Origin: Agrobacterium sp. AGB01
GTDB lineage: Bacteria > Pseudomonadota > Alphaproteobacteria > Rhizobiales > Rhizobiaceae
Assembly (NCBI RefSeq): GCF_014851585.1
Contig: NZ_JACVAB010000009.1
Span: forward strand, 1 to 64,000
Length of the DNA stretch: 64,000 nt
Reading direction: 5' to 3'
Below the pieces are notes generated by a model. The model did not search any database. It saw only the letters and a list, made by a program, of their open reading frames with translations, and was not told the DNA's origin. The translations under genes were made by a program, and so were the position numbers. Shown piece by piece: positions 53,676-61,743 of the stretch (position 1 is the stretch's first letter; each line of letters opens with the position of its first letter).

Positions 53676-53712
53676 GTTGTCGTAATCAACAATATGTTGT
53701 GATTATAGCAAC
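53676..53712. promoter_or_regulatory. phage operators 2a and 2b
   Basis: GTTGTCGTAATCAAC (53676-53690) and GTTGTGATTATAGCAAC (53696-53712) lie 6 bp apart, upstream of the 82-residue gene. The second belongs to the same dyad class as the sites at 51436, 53906 and 54808. Confidence 0.55.
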
Positions 53713-53905
53713 GTCAACAGATAACAACACTGATAGGCAGAAAAAATGAAGCGGCTGGAAACGTGGAATTATCAGCGGGCCGCATCACTGGGATTATCGA
53801 TATGTTTCTGTATCTTGAGCGGGAAAAGATGCCTGGCATCTTATGCGATGAAGACCCGCCGACCGCCGCAATAGTGATCGTCCTTTTCATGTGCTCTTGC
53901 AAAAT

Positions 53906-53922
53906 GTTGTGAATTTTGCAAC
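53906..53922. promoter_or_regulatory. phage operator 3 (upstream of the repressor gene)
   Basis: GTTGTGAATTTTGCAAC, 36 bp before the repressor start codon. Its presence suggests that the repressor controls itself and, with operator 2, the divergent operon. Confidence 0.55.
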
Positions 53923-53957
53923 AAATGCACAACGTTGCGCATCCAAGAGAGAATTTT

Positions 53958-54578
53958 ATGGCCGAGATTGATGGCGAATGGTTTCACAACAGGTTGAAGG
54001 ATACCGGTAAATCGCTGCGTGCGCTTGCCAGGCACCTGAACTCTGACCCGTCTGCTGTGTCGCGCACCTTCTCTGGCAGCCGCAAGATGAAGATGGAAGA
54101 GGCGGTCCAGATTGCCATCTTTCTTTCCGTGCCGGTGTCAGAGGTGATCAAACACGCTGGCATCACATCAGAGGCTGATGCTCTGCAAGCAAGAATTCTG
54201 CTGGCAGCCACCATTGATGAGGATGGTACGTTGCACATGTTGCCAGAACCCCGGCCGCTGCCGCAGGCGGTTATCGAAAAGGCGCAACTGGCCGCCAGTG
54301 GCCATTACACACGGCAGATCATTGCCGCACAGATCCGCGCATCCTCGGGCACTCTGGCAATTTGGGATGATGCCGTCGTGCTGTTTGGCCAGTCGGAACT
54401 GGTTGATCCGGCTGCGATTGGCGCGCTGTCCATCTGCGGGCTGCGTGATGGCAAGCAGATTTTGGCCAGGGTGGAGCGCGCCCGCAAAACCGGGGAAGCA
54501 GACCTTGTGTCACCAGCCGGCAAGATCGAAGACGCCATTTTGACCACGGCCACACCTGTCATTGCGCTCATACCCTGA
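53958..54578 (+). CDS. Cro/CI-type phage repressor
   Basis: A 206-residue protein with an N-terminal helix-turn-helix of the XRE type (residues about 15-65: KSLRALARHLNSDPSAVSRTF, EEAVQIAIFLSVPVSEVIKH). The C-terminal 130 residues are rich in beta-strand residues and may be a dimerisation domain of the S24 type, but no serine-lysine pair is clear, so self-cleavage is not shown. The gene is divergent from the coupled operon, the classic arrangement of a lysogeny switch, with operator sites in the gap. ATG at 53958 behind an AGAGAG site. Confidence 0.8.
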   Translation: MAEIDGEWFHNRLKDTGKSLRALARHLNSDPSAVSRTFSGSRKMKMEEAVQIAIFLSVPVSEVIKHAGITSEADALQARILLAATIDEDGTLHMLPEPRPLPQAVIEKAQLAASGHYTRQIIAAQIRASSGTLAIWDDAVVLFGQSELVDPAAIGALSICGLRDGKQILARVERARKTGEADLVSPAGKIEDAILTTATPVIALIP

Positions 54579-54807
54579 GGGTACATAACCCAAGGGGAGG
54601 TTGCAGATCAGTTTGGTCTGCCATGTATGGGGTAAGCGTAGCGCCGCTATCGCTGGTGGAACGTCAGCGAAGGGATCGTTGGTCGTGCAGACCGGGCGGT
54701 TGTGAAATGTCAGGAAAACGACTGGCACCGGCTGAAGGAGTTTCGCAAAGTCCGGAGTATTCAGCCCCCAACCCATCGTTTTCTTGATGTTGATATAATA
54801 ACAACAT

Positions 54808-54824
54808 GTTGTGATTATGTCAAC
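54808..54824. promoter_or_regulatory. phage operator 4 (orphan)
   Basis: GTTGTGATTATGTCAAC, between the 3' ends of the repressor and holin genes. No start codon of a supported gene lies next to it. It might control an antisense or small RNA, or mark a lost gene. Confidence 0.5.
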
Positions 54825-54851
54825 ATTCACATTAGTCTATTTACCGATCTT

Positions 54852-55247
54852 TTATCGTTTCAGTTGGCGCGCCAGTAGCGCACCGGCATCGCCAATAACA
54901 ATCGCCGGGATCAGCACTAGCGCCATATCATTGATGTGTTTAGGCACATCGACCACCACAAGTGACAGCCCAAACCACGGATTGATGATCTGCACACAGT
55001 AGATCGCCGCCCACCACAGGCCAAAAGGCACCACGATCAGCAACCGACCAAGGCGCGTCGCGCTCCAGCGATCCGCCGCTTCTGCAACGGCAATATCACG
55101 CGCCGCCTCAATGCTTTTGATTGCCTGTTCGGCCGCCAGCCGGTCCTTGTCGGTTTGCGCTGCCAGTTTGGCCTGATAGGCGGCAAGAAGGGGGCCGGTG
55201 AACTTTTCCACCACACCGCCCAGCAGGAGATTGCGCAGCCATGTCAT
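54852..55247 (-). CDS. 3-TM holin of the GTA/phage type
   Basis: A 131-residue protein with an N-terminal cytoplasmic helix (AAYQAKLAAQTDKDRLAAEQ) followed by membrane helices near residues 70-88, 90-98 and 106-124, as in the GTA_holin_3TM family. Holins form the pore that lets the endolysin reach the wall. Its start overlaps the stop of the 67-residue gene (ATGA). The endolysin gene itself lies 6 kb away on the same strand. Confidence 0.75.
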   Translation of the reverse strand: MTWLRNLLLGGVVEKFTGPLLAAYQAKLAAQTDKDRLAAEQAIKSIEAARDIAVAEAADRWSATRLGRLLIVVPFGLWWAAIYCVQIINPWFGLSLVVVDVPKHINDMALVLIPAIVIGDAGALLARQLKR

Positions 55248-55447
55248 TTTGCCCAGCCAAACCTGTGCGCCAGATAATACCAGCCTTCCGCAACAAGGGC
55301 GGCTACCATGCCGACAGCCAAGTGCAAACCGGTCGCAAGGTCCGGGTCATTGGACAGAATGTGCCCCATGTCAGGGGCAATCAATCCCTTGGTAACAAGG
55401 ATTGCCGCGACATAGCGCAGGAAGATGCGGGTGAAGACGAATGTCAT
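55244..55447 (-). CDS. small membrane protein of the lysis block (Pam3-gp28-like)
   Basis: A 67-residue protein with one or two membrane helices (FTRIFLRYVAAILVTKGLI, LHLAVGMVAALVAEGWYYLA). The layout resembles the Pam3-gp28 putative holin family. GAGGTG lies 9 nt before the ATG at 55447. It is translationally coupled to the 3-TM holin gene. The longer open frame up to 55639 has no coding features. Confidence 0.65.
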   Translation of the reverse strand: MTFVFTRIFLRYVAAILVTKGLIAPDMGHILSNDPDLATGLHLAVGMVAALVAEGWYYLAHRFGWAK

Positions 55448-55551
55448 GTTTGCCACCTCGATTGAAGATGGCGGCAGCATCGGGCAGGGATGGTTGTGGT
55501 GGCCAACCCGGGGCGTTCCCGGCAAAAAAACGGTTACCACTTTCGTAGGGA

Positions 55552-55803
55552 TTAGAGATGAGCAGACAGCGCGCCGGAGGCAAAGGCTTTTATAAGCAGC
55601 ACGGCCAGCGGTGAAAGCACCAGTAACAGCAAGGCCCACAGCGCATTGCGAATGCGGTCTGCCAGTTTGCCAACACTGCCTTCAATGCGCAGAAGCGCGG
55701 CATTGATGTGCGGCTGCTGCGCCTCCAGCGTCACAATCCGCTCCCTCATGTCGTTGATACGCCCATGAAGCTTCTCAAGTTCGCCTCTGGTGACTTCATC
55801 CAT
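55552..55803 (-). CDS. XhlA-like coiled-coil membrane protein
   Basis: An 83-residue protein: a coiled coil (EVTRGELEKLHGRINDMRER, IVTLEAQQPHINAALLRIEG) followed by one C-terminal membrane helix near residues 55-75. This is the layout of XhlA-type haemolysin/holin partners in phage lysis modules. It is the first gene of the holin-like block. Start at the ATG 55803; no strong ribosome site is seen. Confidence 0.65.
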   Translation of the reverse strand: MDEVTRGELEKLHGRINDMRERIVTLEAQQPHINAALLRIEGSVGKLADRIRNALWALLLLVLSPLAVLLIKAFASGALSAHL

Positions 55804-55916
55804 TGTACCGCTGCCATGTTGATCGTGTGGCGACAGAGTACGGCCGTGATGGTTGCCCGCGAAAATCCAAGCCGTGTCGGACCTTGGGCAAGACAAGAGT
55901 GGTTTAACGAGTAGCG

Positions 55917-57074
55917 TTATCCGCTTATGATGTGCGGTACGAACCGCGAAAGATTGGCTGTTATCAGCGATTTGTCTTCACGAATGCCAATTCCACAGGC
56001 CTGATCGCCGACAATCCAGCTGCCCAGCACGGCGTGTCCGGCCTCACTTTCAAACAGCGGTGCATACGCCTGCACGATGTAACCCTCGTCACCGTAATCG
56101 CCAGGGGCTGCCAGCACCTCATGCCCGTCACGAAACAGGCTGACATTTTCGCCTTCACGCGACAAAAGCGGTTTCACTACATAGTCGGACAGTCCGGCGG
56201 CATCCGCATCATCGGCAAAAAAGCTGGGCAGAAGATTGGGATGGCCGGGATAATGCTGCCACAGCAGTGGCAACAACCCCTTGTTGGACAATACGGACTT
56301 CCAGGCCGGTTCAACGAACACCTGGCCGTTGTCGATAAGCTGCTCGGCAAAGGTCTCGCGCAGCATGAACTCCCACGGGTACAGTTTGAAACAGCGCTCG
56401 ATGATGCGGTTCTGCAGGTCGGAATAACGGCCCTCGGCGTCAATGCCGATTTCCCTGACGTCAAGGAACTGTGCCCTGTGACCGGCCTGTATGGCGCAGT
56501 CCATCAGATAGGCCGTGGTGCCGTAATCTTCGGTGCTGTCGGAGATGGAGGCAAAATGGAAAATCCGGTCCTTTGAGAACTGACCAAAGGCATCCACCAG
56601 CTTTTCCTGCACGGAGTTGAATTGGTCCGTATCCGGCGAAAGGGCGCCAAGCGCAATCTGGTCGATCAGCCAGTTGTACTGGAAATAGGCCGTTTCAAAC
56701 AGCGAGGTCGGTGTATCGGCATTGTATTCCAGCAGCTTGGCCGGGCCGCTTCCATCATAGGCCAGATCAAAACGGCCATAGAGATGGCGGTCCTGCCGCT
56801 GCCATGAATTGCGCACCACATCATGATACTCACGGGGAATGGCCAGCCGGTGAAGCGCCAGTTCGTCATTGACGATATCGCCGACCAGGTCCATGCACAT
56901 GTCGTGCAGTTCCTGGCTGGGGGCTTCGATCTCGTCTTCTATCTCTTCCAGCTCAAAACAATAGGCCGCATCATCCACCCAATAGGCTTCGCCATACATT
57001 TCGTGAAACCTGAAACCAACGGCTTCGGCTTTTTCACGCCAGTCCGGGCGGGGTGCTAGAGAGATGCGGTGCAT
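55917..57074 (-). CDS. glutathionylspermidine-synthase-like ATP-grasp ligase (YgiC/YjfC type)
   Basis: A 385-residue ATP-grasp protein of the GspS C-terminal-domain family: GRFDLAYDGSGPAKLLEYNADTP fits the ATP-grasp substrate region, VVKPLLSREGENV is the nucleotide-binding lysine strand and IREDKSLITANLSRFVPH closes the fold. E. coli homologues YgiC and YjfC do not make glutathionylspermidine, so the real substrate is unknown. It lies 3 bp after the DUF1190 gene and with DUF350 forms a three-gene unit equal to yjfL-yjfM-yjfC. Confidence 0.87.
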   Translation of the reverse strand: MHRISLAPRPDWREKAEAVGFRFHEMYGEAYWVDDAAYCFELEEIEDEIEAPSQELHDMCMDLVGDIVNDELALHRLAIPREYHDVVRNSWQRQDRHLYGRFDLAYDGSGPAKLLEYNADTPTSLFETAYFQYNWLIDQIALGALSPDTDQFNSVQEKLVDAFGQFSKDRIFHFASISDSTEDYGTTAYLMDCAIQAGHRAQFLDVREIGIDAEGRYSDLQNRIIERCFKLYPWEFMLRETFAEQLIDNGQVFVEPAWKSVLSNKGLLPLLWQHYPGHPNLLPSFFADDADAAGLSDYVVKPLLSREGENVSLFRDGHEVLAAPGDYGDEGYIVQAYAPLFESEAGHAVLGSWIVGDQACGIGIREDKSLITANLSRFVPHIISG

Positions 57075-57077
57075 AGC

Positions 57078-57728
57078 TCAGCCTCCCAACCTGAAATGGC
57101 TTCCGCTACCGGCACTGTGTCCGCTGCCAAAGCCGCTGCGGCTGGAGGTTTCAGTGCGAGGGTTAAAGGCGCGAGAGTCATAGGGCGCCATGCTGATCAC
57201 ATCTCGCAGCCCGCTCTGCTTGGCCTTGGCGCGTGCTTCAAGGTCCGGAACAACATTCTCACCATTTTTGTTGCGATAGATCGTTCTGCCGAAACTGCTA
57301 TATCCACCACCACTTGTGCTGGTGCCGGGTGGCGTTTGTTGCTCTTCTTCCATACGCTTGCGGTATGCGTGATAAGTGGCCAGCGAATATATGCCCGAAG
57401 GCAAATAAAAGCCTACCAGTTTGGGGCTGAAAACATCGTTTCCGGACGGATTGTTGGCAGGGTTTGTCGGCAGCATTTCACATGCGCGAGCACCATATTC
57501 CATTTCACATGCGGGCATATTGATGAACCGCGGCGCAGTCGCAACATGGTCCTTTTTCGCATCTTCTATTGCAACCTTGCACACATCCTCACTTTGGGTT
57601 TGTGACAGGCAGCGATCAAGAGAGTCGATGATGGTCTGATCTTTGCTGCAACTCGTCATCATAATCGCACCGGTCGCAAGCGTACCAAGCGTAAGAAAGG
57701 AATGTTCTCCCATCAGGCGTCTGACCAT
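57078..57728 (-). CDS. DUF1190 (YgiB/YjfM) lipoprotein
   Basis: A 216-residue exported protein. The N-terminal hydrophobic stretch ends in MTSC, a possible lipobox. Conserved cysteines (SLDRCLSQTQ, EDVCKVAIED, MPACEMEYG, ACEML) match the DUF1190 domain. The C-terminal 70 residues are rich in serine, glycine and proline (SGGGYSSFGRTIYRNKNG, SGFGSGHSAGSGSHF). Situated between DUF350 and the ATP-grasp gene with gaps under 10 bp. Function unknown; an envelope role beside the ligase is likely from context. Confidence 0.8.
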   Translation of the reverse strand: MVRRLMGEHSFLTLGTLATGAIMMTSCSKDQTIIDSLDRCLSQTQSEDVCKVAIEDAKKDHVATAPRFINMPACEMEYGARACEMLPTNPANNPSGNDVFSPKLVGFYLPSGIYSLATYHAYRKRMEEEQQTPPGTSTSGGGYSSFGRTIYRNKNGENVVPDLEARAKAKQSGLRDVISMAPYDSRAFNPRTETSSRSGFGSGHSAGSGSHFRLGG

Positions 57729-57737
57729 GATCGCACC

Positions 57738-58139
57738 TCAATACGTCATGCAGGCGGCATTCAAAATGCCGATCACAACTGCAATGCCGCCGCCCCAGAT
57801 ACCGGCGGCAATGTCACCATTGGTGATCTTGCTGTGCAGGTCCTTCATCGTGAAATTGGCGATGTAAAAGGCAATGACCTGAACGATGATGCCAATCAAT
57901 GCCCAGAGCGCATAATCGATCAGACTGACGGAATGTGCAGCAGCCGAGGCCAGCGGCAGGCTGAAACCGAGAAGCGCACCCAGAAACGCCACGATGGCGG
58001 CGAGGTTGCCTTCGCGGATCAGCCGGGATTCCTTGTGCGGTGTCAGCAGCGTGTAGATGAAGATAAACAGCCCGTAGCAGGCAAGACCGGTAACGAAATA
58101 GGTGAGGAAAGCCGGAAGGCCTGCCAGATATGCAGACAT
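57738..58139 (-). CDS. DUF350 (YjfL) membrane protein
   Basis: A 133-residue protein with four membrane helices, each about 22 residues. The DUF350 pattern is present twice, with the conserved glycines and acidic residue in the second half (SKITNGDIAAGIWGGGIAVV). First gene of the DUF350-DUF1190-ATP-grasp unit. In other bacteria DUF350 is linked to PspA-like stress proteins and polyamine-type ligases; no PspA homologue is present here. Confidence 0.88.
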   Translation of the reverse strand: MSAYLAGLPAFLTYFVTGLACYGLFIFIYTLLTPHKESRLIREGNLAAIVAFLGALLGFSLPLASAAAHSVSLIDYALWALIGIIVQVIAFYIANFTMKDLHSKITNGDIAAGIWGGGIAVVIGILNAACMTY

Positions 58140-58497
58140 CTAAAGTAACCTTTGTGCGGAGAAACCGGGAAAGACCTGTTGGTGATGGCGCGCTTTAATG
58201 AAAGCGGCGCACGCCTGATGGGCCAAGAGCATGTCGTGAGATGTTTACGGTGTGTCTGCATGCCCGGAGCACGCAAGAAAGCCAAACCCGTGCGCAGAGG
58301 TGACGGGGAAAAACGTCAAGGTGGGCATGTGGGGCACATCCGAATGAGGTGGGTCGATCGACAGAATCGGACGCTAGCGTTTTTCGCGTATGAGTTGAAG
58401 TGATTAATTGCCGCTGCACCTGAATTATCGTCAGGAAAACCTTGTTCCTTGAACGGGACGGTCCGACTGATGGCGCGATGACATTGTCACGATTGCA
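58140..58497. other. intergenic region with no gene recognised
   Basis: About 360 bp, mainly the promoter region of the DUF350 operon. The right end is the terminator of the RND pump operon. Confidence 0.5.
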
Positions 58498-58539
58498 CCA
58501 AAAAAAGTGCCCAACCCCGAGGAGGTATCGGGGTTGGGC
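58498..58539 (-). terminator. rho-independent terminator of the RND operon
   Basis: A 12-bp stem gcccaaccccga/tcggggttgggc with a 7-nt loop and a T run on the minus strand, 40 bp beyond the stop codon of the pump gene. Confidence 0.9.
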
Positions 58540-58578
58540 GTAGCTGCCCGTTTCGGGGACAGGGCGGGCAGTTTGCGT

Positions 58579-61500
58579 TTAGTGCGACTGCAGCTGTTTG
58601 ACTTGCGGTTCGGCCATTTCCGTTTCCGTCTCATCCGCTTCCGGACGCTTGGTCCGCAGCAGTTTCAGCACGAAGACGAAGAATGCCGGTACAAAGAACA
58701 CCGCCAGAATTGTCGCCGAAATCATGCCACCAAGAACAGCAGTACCGATGGCGTTCTGGCTTGCGGCACTGGCACCGGATGCGATGGCCAGCGGCACAAC
58801 GCCGAGTGTGAAGGCCATCGAGGTCATGATGATCGGGCGGAATCTGAGGCGGGCAGCCTCGATTGCCGATTCCAGCAATGGTTTGCCTTCGGCGTAATTA
58901 TCCTTGGCAAACTCGATGATCAGGATGGCGTTCTTGGCCGACAGACCGATAATCGCGATGAGGCCGACCTTGAAGTAGATGTCGTTCGGCATGCCTGCCG
59001 CCATCACCGCCAGCACGGAACCAATCACCCCGAGTGGCACCACCAGCATCACCGAAAGCGGGATCGACCAGCTTTCATAAAGACCTGCCAAGAGCAGGAA
59101 CACGAACAGCAGGCTGATACCGAACAGGAACGGTGCCTGCGAGCCGGACTTGATTTCCTCAAGCGACTGGCCTGTCCATTCAAAGCCGATACCATCTGGC
59201 ATTTCGCTGGCAAGTCGTTCCATTTCCGCCATGGCAACACCGGAGGAATTGCCCGGTGCCGGTTCGCCGGCAATACGCACGGTTGGATAACCGTTGTAAC
59301 CGACGATCTGCGGCGAACCCTTTTGCCACTGTGCAATGGCAAAGGAGGACAGCGGCACCATGCCACCGCTGGCATTGCGCACGTTCAGCTTCAGCAGATC
59401 CTCGACCTGAAGGCGGTTACGATCCTGTGCCTGCACGATAACGCGCTGCATGCGGCCCGCATTCGGGAAGTCGTTGATATAGGACGAGCCGAGATTGGCG
59501 GTGATGGTGTTGTTGATGTCAGAGAAGGTTACACCAAACGTGTTGGCCTTTTCACGGTCGATGACCAGCAGAACCTGTGCGGCATCTGGCAGACCTTCTA
59601 CACGCATGCCCGAGAGAACCGGGCTCTGGCTGGCCTTGGTCATCAGGTCGCCGGCGGCGGCGGCAAGTGCAGTCTGGCCAACGCCGTTACGGTCCTGAAG
59701 GCGGAAGGAGAAGCCGCCGGTGGCGCCAAAACCGTCAATGGCCGGAGGCGACAGTGCAAAGCTGGTAGCATCCTTCAGACCAAACAACTGCATGTTCACA
59801 CGGTCGGCAATCTCCTGTGCGGAATTGCCGTCACCACGTTCACTCCAGTCCTTCAGCGTCACGAACATCAGGGCCGCATTGGCACCACTGCCGGAGAAGC
59901 TGAAGCCCTGAATGGCAACAATGTCTTTAACCGCAGGTTCTGCACGGAAGATTTTCTCAATCTGCTCAATGGATGCGGTTGTGCGGTTGGCACTGGCTTC
60001 CGGTGGGCCCTGGATATCGACAATCAGGTTGCCCTGGTCTTCCGCCGGAACGAAGGACGATGGCAGGCTGATGAACAGGTAACCGAGACCGGCAACCAGC
60101 GCGAGGTAGATCACCATCATCCGGCCGGCACGTTTTGCCATGCCGCTGGTGACGTTGACATAGCGGTTGGTCAGGCCGTTGAAGTTACGGTTGAACCAGC
60201 CAGCCAGACCCTTCTTTTCATGATGGCCCTTCTTGATGGGCTTGAGGAAGGTAGCGCAGAGCGCAGGCGTAAGCGACAGCGCCAGGAAAGCCGAAAAGGC
60301 AATCGACACGACCATGGTCAACGAGAACTGACGGTAGATGATACCCGTGGAGCCCGGGAAAAACGCCATGGGAATGAACACGCAGGACAGCACCAGCGTA
60401 ATGCCGAGGATCGCCCCGGTAATCTGCTTCATGGCCTTGCGCGTGGCGGCCTTGGGCGAAAGCCCTTCTTCCGCCATGATACGTTCAACGTTTTCAACAA
60501 CCACGATGGCGTCATCAACCAGAATACCGATGGCCAGAACCATGGCAAACATCGTCAGCACGTTGATGGAAAAGCCTGTCGCATACATGACCGCGACCGT
60601 ACCCAAAAGGGCAACCGGCACCACCAGTGTCGGGATGATGGTGTAACGGAAGTTCTGCAGGAACACGAACATCACGACGAAGACGAGAACAACCGCCTCG
60701 ATCAGTGTCGATACAACCTTGTTGATCGACGCGGAAACGAACGGGCTGGTGTCGTAAGGTGTGGCGTATTCCACGCCGGCGGGGAAGAACTGCGACAGCT
60801 CATCCATCTTGGCCTGAACCGCAGCAGAGGTTGACACGGCATTACCAGTTGAAGATAGCTGGACGCCGACGGCAGCGGTTGGCTGACCGTTCAGGCGGCT
60901 TGTAAAGTTATAGCTTTCCGCGCCGAGTTCGACACGCGCCACATCCTTCAACAGCACGGTACTGCCATCGGGATTGGCACGCAGAATGATTTCACCAAAT
61001 GCCTTTGGATCGGACAACTGGCCCTGAACCAGCACGGTTGCAGTCAGGTCCTGCGAAATCGGGTTGGGGGCGGCGCCAATCTGGCCGGCAGCAACCTGCG
61101 CATTCTGCGCCGAAATGGCCGCATTGATATCTGACGCTGTCAGATTAAGGCCAACCATCTTGTCCGGGTCGATCCACACGCGCATGGCGCGCTGGGCGGC
61201 AAACAGCTGGGCACGGCCCACGCCATCCAGACGACGCAGTTCGCCCAGAACGTTGCGGTTCAGGTAGTCACCAAGTGCCACCTCGTCCATGCTGCCATCG
61301 GTGGAGGTAAGGGTGACCATCATCAGGAAGCCGGAGGCGGCTTCTTCAACGTTGATACCCTGTGATGTCACGGCAGAGGGCAGGCGCGATTCCACACGCC
61401 GGATGGCGTTCTGCACATCCACCGAGGCCTGGTTGATGTCAGTGCCGGCCTCAAAGGTTGCGGTGATGCTGACGGCACCAGACGTATCCGAGGTGGACTC

Positions 61501-61734
61501 GAAATACATCATGCCGGAAACGCCGTTCAGCTCCTCTTCGATCTGGCGCGTCACACCCTGATAGATCTCCTGCTGAGATGCGCCGGGATAGGACGTGGAG
61601 ATGGTAAGCTGTGGCGGCGCGACCTTGGGGTATTGCGCAATGGGAAGAAAGGGCAGGGCAATGATGCCTGCAATCGAGATAAACAGGGCAAAGACCCAGG
61701 CAAGGATCGGCCTGCTGATAAAAAACTGTGCCAT
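58579..61734 (-). CDS. RND efflux pump inner-membrane transporter (AcrB/BepE-like)
   Basis: Proton-driven multidrug transporter of the HAE1 family, forming a trimer with a periplasmic adaptor and an outer-membrane channel. The 1051-residue length equals that of Brucella BepE. Signs: FFISRPILAWVFALFI at the start, the proton-relay aspartates in AIGILVDDAIVVVENV near residue 405, twelve membrane helices and two large periplasmic loops, and the second-half motif GLSAKNAILIIEFAK. It follows the adaptor gene by 9 bp. No TolC gene is in the operon, so a shared outer-membrane channel is needed. Confidence 0.95.
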   Translation of the reverse strand: MAQFFISRPILAWVFALFISIAGIIALPFLPIAQYPKVAPPQLTISTSYPGASQQEIYQGVTRQIEEELNGVSGMMYFESTSDTSGAVSITATFEAGTDINQASVDVQNAIRRVESRLPSAVTSQGINVEEAASGFLMMVTLTSTDGSMDEVALGDYLNRNVLGELRRLDGVGRAQLFAAQRAMRVWIDPDKMVGLNLTASDINAAISAQNAQVAAGQIGAAPNPISQDLTATVLVQGQLSDPKAFGEIILRANPDGSTVLLKDVARVELGAESYNFTSRLNGQPTAAVGVQLSSTGNAVSTSAAVQAKMDELSQFFPAGVEYATPYDTSPFVSASINKVVSTLIEAVVLVFVVMFVFLQNFRYTIIPTLVVPVALLGTVAVMYATGFSINVLTMFAMVLAIGILVDDAIVVVENVERIMAEEGLSPKAATRKAMKQITGAILGITLVLSCVFIPMAFFPGSTGIIYRQFSLTMVVSIAFSAFLALSLTPALCATFLKPIKKGHHEKKGLAGWFNRNFNGLTNRYVNVTSGMAKRAGRMMVIYLALVAGLGYLFISLPSSFVPAEDQGNLIVDIQGPPEASANRTTASIEQIEKIFRAEPAVKDIVAIQGFSFSGSGANAALMFVTLKDWSERGDGNSAQEIADRVNMQLFGLKDATSFALSPPAIDGFGATGGFSFRLQDRNGVGQTALAAAAGDLMTKASQSPVLSGMRVEGLPDAAQVLLVIDREKANTFGVTFSDINNTITANLGSSYINDFPNAGRMQRVIVQAQDRNRLQVEDLLKLNVRNASGGMVPLSSFAIAQWQKGSPQIVGYNGYPTVRIAGEPAPGNSSGVAMAEMERLASEMPDGIGFEWTGQSLEEIKSGSQAPFLFGISLLFVFLLLAGLYESWSIPLSVMLVVPLGVIGSVLAVMAAGMPNDIYFKVGLIAIIGLSAKNAILIIEFAKDNYAEGKPLLESAIEAARLRFRPIIMTSMAFTLGVVPLAIASGASAASQNAIGTAVLGGMISATILAVFFVPAFFVFVLKLLRTKRPEADETETEMAEPQVKQLQSH

Positions 61735-61743
61735 CTTGTTACC

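Noticed and set aside
58507-60834. A 775-codon open frame antisense to the RND pump gene
   Set aside because: It mirrors a clear AcrB-type gene, is full of histidine, arginine and glutamine as expected from the antisense of a GC-biased gene, and has no start signal.
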